Shown piece after piece: positions 10,955 through 19,834 of a DNA stretch of 22,536 bases. The DNA is taken from contig JANBPK010001338.1 of the NCBI GenBank assembly GCA_027579435.1, forward strand, positions 1 through 22,536, given 5' to 3'. Made by a program: the position numbers and the translations under genes. This DNA is from Candolleomyces eurysporus. Lineage: Eukaryota; Basidiomycota; Agaricomycetes; Agaricales; Psathyrellaceae. Below the pieces are notes generated by a model, which saw only the letters and a program-made list of their open reading frames with translations, was not told the origin of the DNA and ran no database searches. Position 1 is the first letter of the stretch. Each line of letters begins with the position of its first letter.

Positions 10955-12162
10955 ATGGTCTCCCACCTCTCACTTATCTCTCCCACCAGCTGCGAATGTA
11001 CTTGTCTCCGGCCTGACCCTGACATCGCTGGAATTGGGGTATGTGTTACGCATTGGGCCCTCCGACTGTTCTGACGATCTCTGTTCAGGGCATGATCTCA
11101 TTTGCTCTTGGATCAGGATTCACCATCGCCCTCGCAGTGTCCACGTTACTGCTCAATCTCGCTGACTCTCGCAACGCAATTGATCGCTGGGTTTCCAGTC
11201 GCTTGTTAAACCGCCTCAAGCGAATGGATCGAATCTTCGTTCGGAAGTTAACCCATCACATCCTTCTTCCAATCCTATTCTCGTCAAGCGACTCTCAGCT
11301 GGTCACTGGATTCATAGTTCTGCTGGCGGGATGGATCCAAGTGTGGAAGAACTTATCGGTGTACCACTTTTCGGTCATCGTTAATATGGCGTGGTCAGCG
11401 ACGAACAGTCAACTCCTAGCGTTCTTCGCATTGCAGATGATTCAAGACCACTGCAATGTTCCTTCAACGAACATTTTAGATTTTAATGAAGGCTCAAACC
11501 GCTCGTCAAGTCAAACCCACCGGTGCCACAAGTTACCTAAACGATCAAAGACCAGTCGAGCAGTGCTCATGGTTGGTCACTTCGTGATGCTCTTTGTAGC
11601 TGCGACGGTTCAGAGCCACAGACAGTGGAATGCGTCGTTCAAGTGCCCGGTTGTGTGCGTTGTGAAGCAGCTCAAGCCAGGTGGACTTCCGTTGGGGATG
11701 ACGATTTTGTGCTATGCATTGTTGCTGTGGGGTTACGGGGCCGCCATTTTGCCTTTCTTATTCTCATCCTCCCGATCCCATGGCTCTACCGCAACAAATA
11801 CTCTCACCTCTCCAGAACGCAAAGCCTCATTGTACGTACGCCACATGCAACACTCCTTCGTAGGGAAGTGCCTCGCCAGAGTTCTTGTCGCCATCTCCGC
11901 GATTCTAGACTCGATGACATTCCAAATACTTATTCCTGGTATATGGTTTGCCCTTGGGGTGCTCGACATGATTGGTGTCAGGATATCAGGGAAAAAAGCG
12001 TTCCTCAGTTGCGGTGAAGACATGCGGACAGAAGACCGATGGGGGTTTGGCCAACTAGTCCCGCTTCTTTACCTCATTGCGCCAGTTCTTCCAGCAATCG
12101 ACGCACTCGGTCATTACAGGACACTGAGGGTGAGCGAAGAAGATCATGTCAGGGAGACGTAG
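10955..12162 (+). CDS. Fungal multi-pass membrane protein of unknown function
   Basis: Exon 1 is 10955-11038 (28 codons), a 50-nt intron follows (GTATGT...TTCAG, phase 0), and exon 2 is 11089-12162; product 385 aa. I chose the ATG at 10955 because its frame gives the N-terminal motif CECTCLRPDPDIAGIG, which precedes the first membrane segment in a widespread uncharacterised fungal family (usually NPDIAGIGVR). The ATG at 11041 lies in the intron. About seven hydrophobic segments are visible, among them FALGSGFTIALAVSTLLL, LVTGFIVLLAGWI, VLMVGHFVMLFVAATV, MTILCYALLLWGYGAAILPF and LVPLLYLIAPVLPAI. The end has WGFGQLVPLL, also typical of this family. A cysteine-rich stretch lies just before the first membrane segment. 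The cellular membrane and any substrate cannot be read from sequence. The gene stands alone between the NLR-like and WD40 genes. Confidence 0.72.
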
Positions 12163-12497
12163 AACGCATCAGTACCCACAATGCGAGTTGTAGGTGATGT
12201 CATGGGCGTTGGAGTCCACGATGCGGAGAAGGTGGAAAAATGATATTTACGATGGGCATGATTTATCGAGTTCATAGCTAGACAAGAATACTAGGATCGC
12301 TTCTCCGAATTAACCAGCGGACGTTCTATACGTTGGTTTGCTCTGGAAACGAAATCCAAGGCTTCAATATAGGGACATAAGAACAGCAGCCTGAGCTTTG
12401 CCAATATCAACAGATTCCAGCCTGATAGAACATGCTCAAATCAGGGAGGCTCTTGTTGGAAGAAAACCGTAATCTCGTCTGCATTGGACCAAGCACA

Positions 12498-12524
12498 GCG
12501 TCATGACGCGTGTCGTGGGACACG
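12498..12524. promoter_or_regulatory. Adjacent palindromes, possible regulatory site
   Basis: GCGTCATGACGC (12498-12509) is a perfect 12-bp palindrome containing CGTCA half-sites like those bound by bZIP factors of the ATF/CREB type. It shares its last base with a 6-bp stem, 4-nt loop hairpin, CGTGTC-GTGG-GACACG (12509-12524). The pair lies about 400 bp upstream of the WD40 start codon. A regulatory role is inference. Confidence 0.3.
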
Positions 12525-12618
12525 GAAACTGACTCGCGTTGATGGGGAATAATGCCAACCGTTGCTGGATACTTCCTCAGGGACGATCGCGAAGCGCGCA
12601 ATGGGTAACGATGTACCC

Positions 12619-12636
12619 GAGTCAAAATGCCTCGGA
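12619..12636 (+). repeat. 18-nt dispersed repeat, third copy
   Basis: Perfect copy of GAGTCAAAATGCCTCGGA, about 290 bp upstream of the WD40 start codon and 2.0 kb from the copy at 10601. As at 10601, it is preceded by ACCC. Confidence 0.7.
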
Positions 12637-12928
12637 ACTATAGCAAAACGCTCAATATTTAATGTTTGGGATGGAAAGAGGCCGAGGGAGACCAGATGCA
12701 ATCGCCGCGAGTTAAACGCTTCACTAGCTCTAAGTGAGCATAAAGTTGTGGTTTTCTTGCCCACTTATCCTATTTGTTCGTGGATACTCGACTTGAGAGA
12801 ACTTGGTGTAGTACTTAGGAGGTCCATATTTGGCCTTGCTTACCAAAGGCTTTGGACGCGACATTTTGGGTGACGGCAGTCGCGCTCATTGGCTGAAGGC
12901 CTTGAATATCCTCCACATCCTCTGGAAA

Positions 12929-14350
12929 ATGTCGAAACGAAGTCTATCGCCACCCGTTGGTGGTGCACTCATCAAGAAGGCTAGAGCGACACCGCCGCCC
13001 TCGAACCAGATCGTTATCTCAAGTTCGAACGATGACCGGAATAAAGGCCTTGTACGGACTGTCCAACGAACGAGTAACCTGGAGGCACCTATCGTTAGCT
13101 TGTCAGGAGCGCATTCTGTATGTCCAATTTCTTGAATATAATCCTGTTTTTAACCTCATGTAAACATTCCAGGCGGAAATTCTGAGCTGCAGGTTCGATC
13201 CGTCTGGTCAGAACATTGCTGCATGTTCGAGTGACCGAGGAATATGTAAGTGCCTTCTTTGTAGCCTATTGCTGTTGAAAATCGAGGATGAACTTTGTTT
13301 GCAGCTCTATGGAGAACCTATCCACCCAACACCAACTACGCCCTTCTCTCCAGCTACGCCAAGGCACCTATTCTTGACCTCCAGTGGTCACTATACTCCC
13401 AGCTTCTCTACAGCGTCTCAGCGGACCATACTTTCACCATAACCGATGTTACTACCGGTGACAAGCTCAGAAGAATACGCGCGCACCGCGAAATCATCAA
13501 CAGTATCGATAGGACTATGGGAGGTGGTGCGGGGATTGAGCTTGTAGCGACAGGTTCTGACGATGGCACCGTGAAGGTCTGGGAGGGGGGAGACGAAGCT
13601 CAAAAGCACCCAGTCGCCACTCTGGAGATTGGGTGTCCGGTCACGGCCGTATGTTGGAGCGCTGACGGTAACAACATCTACGTCGGTGCGATTGATAATG
13701 AGATTCATGTAGGCGTCTATTCTCCTCGGTTGTTTTGCATCCAGCTCTGACGTGTTCTTCCATCTCATCTCGTGTTACGATGATTAATAGGTCTACGACT
13801 TGAGAAAGCAAGAGGAGGTTTATTCGTTGACGGGCCATACGGACACCCCAACCTCAATTTCACTGTCGCCTGATGGGAATTATATCTTGTCGCCCTCGCT
13901 CTCTTCCCAGACCCTCATTCACGACGTTCGGCCATTCTCTTCATCTGCAAACCGGATACACCGCACCCTTCACGGTGCTCCCGCTGGTTTCGAAAATACC
14001 CTCCTTCGTGGGGCATGGAGTAAAGAAGACGGTGGACGGCGCGTGGCAGTCGGCGGTGCCGATAGAATGGTCTGCATCTGGGAAGTCGAGAGCTCGAAAC
14101 TCTTGTACAAGGTGAGTGCTGCTTTTGTTCCTATCGCGTCCCACTTGCTAATGTGCTGGCTGTCAGCTCCCTGGACACAAGGGCACTGTGACCTCAGTCG
14201 ACTTCCATCCAAAAGAACCTATCAGTGAGTCTCTCCATATAGGACTCCTTCTGGGCAATTCTGATTTTTTTTCTGCTTGATCTAGTTCTTACCGGTAGCA
14301 AAGATGGCACGATGCTTCTCGGAGAGATTGAGCCAGCTCATGCTGTGTAA
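12929..14350 (+). CDS. SNRNP40: U5 snRNP 40-kDa WD40 protein homologue
   Basis: Six exons: 12929-13117, 13173-13245, 13305-13708, 13791-14111, 14167-14224 and 14286-14350. Introns are 55, 59, 82, 55 and 61 nt, all GT-AG, and the exons sum to exactly 370 codons (369 aa), close to the ~357 aa of the human protein. A basic, proline-containing N-terminus (MSKRSLSPP...KKARA) precedes WD40 repeats. Visible blocks include LSGAHSAEILSCRFDPSG, ATGSDDGTVKVWE, GAIDNEIHVYDLR, DVRPFSS, GGADRMVCIWEVE and LPGHKGTV...TGSKDGTM. Order and wording follow the human U5-40K protein (LLSGHEGEVYCCKF, TGSDDGTVKLWD, GGIDNDIKVWDLR, LYKLPGHAG). In known systems this is a seven-bladed propeller of the U5 snRNP that binds Prp8 in the nucleus. 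It is the only evident housekeeping gene here and converges with the caspase-GTPase gene on the other strand. Confidence 0.93.
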
Positions 14351-14733
14351 CATATTGTATGCTAAAATACCGGCTGCCGCAATTCTTGCTCTCTTTCCCC
14401 CGATTACTGAGGGGCTGGATTTTTCGACGTGATATCAATCTTGAGCATCGATTACTCATAATTATATTCCGGTCCCACGAACGAGCACACAAGCTGAATC
14501 ATGGATTCACAGACGCACTGCCCACCCTTATAATTTCATCGAGCTCACTCTGGAGATGCATTGGCCGCCATTGGGGCCTAGTGCTGGCACCCTATTTACG
14601 AAGGTGTGCTTGCCTCCGGTCACTAGTGCTCGCTGGATCGCCGATGTTAGATCTCGAGCACAGTATAGAATTTCTGGGCCAATCGTAATCGTACAAATTC
14701 ACTAATGAGTACATGACAAGTTTGATAACACAT
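14351..14733. other. Convergent 3' intergenic region
   Basis: Region between the WD40 stop (+) and the caspase-GTPase stop (-). It contains a relic of a third caspase-GTPase 3' end at 14499-14561. From about 14700 it is homologous to the flank of the second full copy (from ~19795). I see no other feature. Confidence 0.6.
14499..14561 (-). pseudogene. Relic of a third caspase-GTPase gene, C-terminal end only
   Basis: Read on the minus strand, this gives MHLQSELDEIIRVGSASVNP followed by TGA. It lines up with the C-termini of the two full copies (RLQGELDEIERVGSVFG and CLRRELEDIDRVGIASI). DNA similarity to 19840-19892 is obvious (both share ACTGCCCACCCTT and TCGAGCTC) and weakly continues past the stop (CAAGCT-GAATCA against CAAGCTTAATCA). 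Upstream of 14561 the similarity stops abruptly, so the rest of this copy is deleted. It is closer to the 19835 copy than to its neighbour at 14734. Confidence 0.65.
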
Positions 14734-17458
14734 TCAGATGGAAGCAATGCCGACCCTGTCGATATCCTCGAGCTCACGCCGAAGACACAGCAACACACTT
14801 TCTTCCGCTTCGATCTCCTTTTCCAGCCTTTTGCGCAATCTCTTTCCTGCAGTAGTCTTGGACAGTGTGTTCGTCTCGAAAATTTCGCGTTGCGCTCGAG
14901 GTATAACAGGTGTGTTTTCCGCGACCGCCTGCAACACGGTCAAAGGGTTACTGATTCCCGCTTGCTTCGCCATTTCTGGGCCGGAGAACACCCCAAACCT
15001 CTTGAACTTGGCCTTGCCGTCGACAAGAGGTTTGAAGTCCAACTCTTGCGTCTTGAGTCGCTGCTCATGTGTTTCATGGCGCTGGAGCGGGGATATACGC
15101 GCCGCGAGGCTTGACATATGTGCCACTTTGTTGGTCCCAACCTTTTCTCCATCGTTCCAGGAGGTTGTCAAAACGACGACATTCTTGAACATCTCCTCGC
15201 CGGTTAGATCTTTGATGAGATCGAGGTTCAGCTTGTCGAGATCCGAGGACGGGCTAGAGATGTCGTAGCACCAAATCAAGGAGGCAAGTTCTCGCCCCTC
15301 CCGATATCTGTATCGCACGGCGCCGAGCTTGAGAACCTTCCATCATGTATTTACGATTGATACGTTACTCACTGAGTATCTAGCCAGGCCGCCAGTTCCT
15401 TCAACGTCGCTGCCTGGTTGTGGATGTGGATGTCCTCGAATGCGGGAAGATCCACGAGAGTGCATTCGAATTGAGACCCATTTGTATCTGGAATGGTGAT
15501 ATTGTATTCCTTGATAAGCGACGATTCCGACTCTGAGGAAGGTTTGAGATTTGGATCGCCCAGATCCTCAAACAATTTCTGAATGAACTAGNAAAAAAAT
15601 CAGTCCCAGTCACCTGGAGGGGTCAAGGAGCCTGACGGTCCACATACAGTAGCTTTCCCATTACGCCTCGAACCAATTATGCTAAGAAACAAGTAATTAA
15701 TTATCGTCTGTATCCAAGTCTATGAGCTTTACTCACCCGATCATGAAAGTAGGGGTCGCTGCTTCTTTCCTAGGAAAAGTTGGATTTTCTGTGTCCAGGT
15801 CTGCGAGTTTTACTCACCCGATCGTGAAAGGAAGAGTCGTTCCTTCTTTCCTCAGAATAGTTGGAATATTAATAAAATCCCAAAACGCCCCAACGGACGG
15901 GGGAACCAACTTTACGCCCCTCTCAATGCCGTGTGGTATTCCTGCCTGTTCCATGAAAGAGAGGTCTGCGTATTGTGTTGGGATAAACAATCGAAAACAA
16001 CCCCGTTCAAAGTGCATATCCCCCGACACGGCCAGCTCGACAGCTTCCCCCCCTTCAGATCCGTAGCCGATTCTTAGAGAGTGGCCGGCTGGAAGGGGAG
16101 TCGGGACTTGAGCTGAGCTTCTTGTTTCAGCTATGGGCTTAAAGAGAGTCCCTGGAAGATTAGAACAGACGCAGGATGATGATGCATGAGAATGGTTCTG
16201 GAAAGAACGATACACCAAGAGGAACGTACCTACGCTGAAGTCCGAGCTATTGAAGTAGAATAGATACGGAAACACGTCGAATTTGCTCGTGTTGGTGATT
16301 TCGAACCCATAGAGACTGCCTTCGCTCTCTCTTTCGACGATTAATTCGACAGTGCTACCGTCAGTAGGCAGGATCACTTCTTTGTCCCGCTTGTACCCCT
16401 CACCGTCGTCCGTTTCCTTCAAGGTGAACATGGCAATCTTGACTTGGGAGGCAAGTGTGGCTTGAACCTCCTTAGTGGCTCCGACACGGGGATTGCTCCT
16501 GCCGACACGATTGCGGTGATAGAAATAGTGAGAGAGATGCCGCAGGGCTTCGTAGAGGTCGTCGGCATCGGGGAGTATGGTGTACCTGATCTCTTGGTCC
16601 TGCTCGGTGGGGGTTAAANTTTTTGAACCCGATTTTGACTATCTGATCCTCCTCCAGATAATAAGTGAGACCCACGCTGGCCTGCGCTTCGTTGGCGAGA
16701 GTGTCAATTTTGAGAGGTGGCCGGTGTTTGGTTTCGTCGAACATGGTTTTGAAGCACTCCATTTTCTGTATCGCATCCGGGACGTGGACTCGGAGTACAC
16801 GCTGGGGGTTGTCAAGAATCTGGGCGAAGAAGCTTGGCGGTGTGGTGTGTGTGTGTAGTGATTTTCGATTCGGGAGGATTGCACCATTGACATTGTTGGC
16901 TATCGAACGAAAGGCATAAACCATATCGACAGTAACAACCGTCGCGTGCGGTTTTTGTCTTCGTAGGTCATCCTCCGATTTCCAGATCCCAAATTTACAC
17001 CCTTTCTGGATACCGTGGAAAGCCCCGGCCTCAACGGTGAACTTTGAAGATTTCCAGAACGCTGGGTAAACAAGGGTAGAGTTGGAGACCTTTCCACTAA
17101 AGAGGAGCCTGGATCGGTGATACCCTTCACACTGAGGCGTTTGGCTAGGTGCCGTTTATCAGAATGCTACATCAAAAGAAAAGAACGAAAAAGACAGACT
17201 TCTTTAGATCGATAGACTTCACTAAGTCTATGTTGGTTGTCTTTGTCATATCGACACCTTCGAACGCATCGAGCAAAGCCCTCGTGAACAGTCCAGAATG
17301 TCGATCTTCGTAAGCCGTTTCATACGAAGCACAGGCAGCCAACAGAACGTGCGATCTACATCCAGCGTCCCGGAAACGATCGTGGACTCCAATTCCACGA
17401 GCGCCTCGGGTCATAATGTCCTCATCTAGGTTGTCAGGAATGATTCCTTTGTACGGGA
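14700..17458 (-). repeat. Caspase-GTPase tandem duplication, copy A
   Basis: Homologous to 19795-22536 in the same orientation, offset about 5.08-5.10 kb. Between 16512 and 17458 the copies are nearly identical: four substitutions and one extra N in ~945 bp. From 14700 to 16511 they are clearly diverged, roughly 85% by eye. The duplication continues beyond the right window edge. Confidence 0.92.
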
Positions 17459-18258
17459 CTCCTCTGGCCTTGAGGCCAGATCGTGTGCCGGATCCGGAAT
17501 GGCAGCAATCGAGGATGACCGTCTGCATGAGTGTGAGCATGATGCTTCGAATCCGTGAAAGATCGATGCGTACGATGTTGTTGCCTTTTTCCCGGGAAAT
17601 CTCGGAGAGCAAAAATCCTAAGGTACGGTCTGGTATTCCTTGGATAACGCGACCGGTAGAGTCTTTGCGACCGTAGTCGTGAGGTAAGATCGTCTGGATC
17701 TTGGGTGTATCCCAGTTCCACTTCTTTGGCGCATCTGCTTCACTCCCGTGGCCTGCGTAGTAGATCAGGATGGGGTCACCACGCTGGATCCTTTTATCTT
17801 TGGATAATTTTCCAAGTGAATCGATAATGGCGTCCCTTGTCGCGTTTTCATTCTGGAGAACTCGGATCTGTGACTCTGGGACAGCCAACTTCGCGAGCCA
17901 ATCCTTGATGTTGTTCGAATCGGCAAAAGCCTTCTTCAACGGGCCCGATTCAACCGTCGAGTCATAGGCATCGATGCCAATGACGAGCGCAAAAATGTTT
18001 GGTTTAAATCTGTCCAGAGAGACAATGAGCCGGAGGAGAAAGATTGATTGAGAGATGGAATATGACATGGGTCATCAGAGTATACCAGCAGAGTTGTTGC
18101 TCACCCTGTAGACATAGATCGAACAATCAGTGTGACAGATAGTCGACGGATGAGGACAAAGGAGAAGGATAAATAGACGCCTAAGCTTGAATGAGGACAT
18201 ACCCTTTCGGGGTGGGTCTTGTCAATGGAAATGAATTCCCACTTCTGAGATAATACAT
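14734..18258 (-). CDS. Caspase-like (C14) protease fused to a degenerate P-loop GTPase-like domain, copy A
   Basis: Minus-strand exons: 18258-18203, 18009-17574, 17522-17200, 17144-16230, 16151-15818, 15681-15648, 15587-15373 and 15307-14734. With the extra base N16619 removed they sum to 962 codons (961 aa). The caspase part has FALVIGIDAY, YYAGHG (His ~106) and DCCHSG (Cys ~170/171), then TPQCEGYHRSRLLF and a beta-rich region (FPYLFYFNSSDF, LRIGYGS) normal for fungal C14 proteins. From ~residue 684 comes FTIGIIGSRRNGKATF, a P-loop-like sequence; then DLPAFED, AAWLD and KNVVVLTTSWN, as in AIG1-like fungal GTPases, and a charged coiled-coil end. GKAT replaces GK[ST], and DLPA replaces DxxG. 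Exon 5 ends at a donor containing an in-frame TGA (15816-15814); without splicing a 688-aa caspase results. Exon 1 is the least certain (193-nt intron). Two separate genes are the alternative, but only ~70 bp would separate them. Confidence 0.7.
15705..15870 (-). repeat. 81-nt tandem duplication across an exon 5/intron 5 junction, copy A
   Basis: The last ~52 nt of exon 5 plus the first 29 nt of intron 5 occur twice. Donors GGTGAGT lie at 15817 and 15736. The exon-like parts encode PTILRKEGTTLPFTIG and, in the second unit, PTFPRKEAATPTFMIG. Only the first donor keeps the frame; using the second includes a TGA. The distance from first donor to the second unit is 29 nt, too short for an intron. 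From the second donor to the acceptor is 55 nt, the normal intron size here, so the second donor is probably the ancestral one. Confidence 0.7.
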
Positions 18259-19634
18259 GCGAGGCGACGGATTGGAACAAAGCGCCCGAGTTGGAGCTTC
18301 AACTTTTCGATCACTGAATCAAGGCTGATTCTAGGCGGCAGGGAGACGCTGTGCTCACCTCTGTTAGTCTAGAGCTTATTGTCAAGACGATTAAGCAGCC
18401 GTTACCTCTTCCTCGAAAATAATCGATTGGGAATCACTATCGGACAACGTCAGCCGAAGCCACTCCCTTGGACAACAAACCACGCACCGGCTAAGTGGCT
18501 TACTACTCAGGAATGTGATTCCTTTGAATTTCGGAAGACTTGCGTCTATTTCATTATACCTCGCTATCGAGATGTACAGTCCTGCTCAAAATCGAGAGAA
18601 GACCGTGTACTTCAGAGGACAATGTTCGCCGGGATCTGTGAACGCCAGTCACTAGCTATTAGGGGCTATAACGAACAGCAAAGCAGGGATCACCAGAACT
18701 GATCGTTAGCTGTGTAGTTATTCCAAGGAGAATGGTTTTTGGCAGATCGATACCCTCGAACGTTGACCCAAGAAAAGGAGTATCATCTAGATATAATGAG
18801 TTAGGTTTGCGTTCCTTGCTCACCAACAGGTTGAGTTTCATCTGTTGTCGTTAGGCCAGCACCAGAGACGATTTCCGCCCGCCATCGCAGGATAGTCTGA
18901 GAGTGCAGTTCCAGTCCATATGAGTTTTGCGCGTTGGCAAGTCGTCATTTAGTCGTCATTGGGTTGTGCATTGAAAATCGAAAAAATGGCTCGCGATCAG
19001 GATGTGCAGCAGTGGCAGGGAGAAGCAGAGACTCAGCGTGTCACGACAGGCTCCGACGATGAGGGGATTGGCTGTAAGCTGGAATGCTGGTGAAAAAAAC
19101 CCTCAGCTCGGTAGTGTTGACGATGATAGCTTGAGGCCCAGGAAGGGATCTGGACATCCCTTTCACATTGGGGTCTGTTGACCGTCGAAGACAAAGATCC
19201 TAGCATATCCAGCGGATTGACTGTGTGGAACTCGGACGTGGGAAATCGCAATCGGACCCCTGCAAACGAAAAAGCTGAGTGGAAGAGGCTGAGATATAAT
19301 CTGCTAGATGCATGCGTATTTCCTTGGTAGTTTTTACGACGGATCAATTCATTTGTTACATCGAGCGGCCGGATTAGAAGCCGTGAATGTCAAAGTGCGA
19401 TGTGCACCGTGCCATGCATTTAATACAATCTAATAAAACGGCCCGTATGCATAGATACGATATTATGGTGAGAGATACCACGGCCTGTAGCAAATTGGGT
19501 ATCTTGGTCAGCATGAACTGTAGATTTTATTGGCAAGGGAGGAGGTTTCAGCAAAGGCGATCCCTGGCAAAATGAAGCGGGGCAGGGGACTCACGCTCCC
19601 TAGGATTCGGGAAGCATGCCATTGACCGAACGTG
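18259..19634. other. Region between the two caspase-GTPase genes, no gene recognised
   Basis: The right-hand part of copy A's promoter should lie here (gene reads leftward from 18258). Small open frames exist on both strands, for example a 35-codon frame from ATG 18986 (+) and a 60-codon frame at 18841-18659 (-). None has a recognisable domain, so I do not call them. No further relic of neighbouring genes is visible by eye. Confidence 0.5.
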
Positions 19635-19759
19635 TCAATGCTGCCTACGGAGTTCCGTGAAGGCATTCGCCTGTATGTTATACAGCTTGGCATACTCTTC
19701 TCTTTCTTTATCAACTCATCGTGGCTTCCTGTTTCCTCAATCCTCCTGTCTTTTATGCA
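19635..19759 (-). pseudogene. Relic of an ABC transporter C-terminus
   Basis: On the minus strand from 19759 the translation reads CIKDRRIEETGSHDELIKK. It then needs a change of frame to continue as EEYAKLYNIQANAFTELRRQ before TGA at 19637-19635. Together these match the end of the nucleotide-binding domain of ABCB/STE6-type exporters (KDGRIxExGSHDELL...YAxLYxxQ). The one frame break and the absence of the Walker and signature motifs upstream (where copy B of the caspase-GTPase begins) mark it as a fragment. A TATAG just upstream could be an old splice acceptor. Confidence 0.55.
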
Positions 19760-19834
19760 GCTATACAAAGTGTTCGGACTGTTGTACATATAAGGGCAGA
19801 AAGTACACGACAAGCTTAATCACAGATTCAATAT

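Larger units (their letters stand above)
12163..12928. other. Intergenic region upstream of the WD40 gene
   Basis: About 770 bp holding the 3' flank of the membrane-protein gene and the promoter region of the WD40 gene. It contains two adjacent palindromes (12498-12524) and the third copy of the 18-nt repeat (12619-12636). Open frames here show no recognisable domain and I do not call them genes. Confidence 0.5.

Noticed and set aside
10453..11025. 190-codon open frame on the minus strand upstream of the membrane-protein gene
   Set aside because: No recognisable domain, and its 5' end overlaps the well-supported first exon of the + strand gene; probably chance.
12562..12873. 103-codon + strand open frame before the WD40 gene
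   Set aside because: Low-complexity chance frame containing an 18-nt repeat; no domain and no splice link to the WD40 gene.
18015..18068. ATG at 18068 as the start of caspase-GTPase copy A
   Set aside because: The sequence from here to 18010 is pyrimidine-rich and ends in GGACAG, like the end of an intron; joining to an ATG at 18258 gives a better start in correct phase.
18104..18107. One-base micro-exon or recursive splice site (CAG-G-GTGAGC) inside intron 1 of copy A
   Set aside because: Using it puts exon 2 out of phase with the only plausible first exon; kept as a single 193-nt intron.
18659..18841. 60-codon minus-strand frame between the caspase-GTPase genes
   Set aside because: No recognised domain or paralogue; could not be separated from chance.
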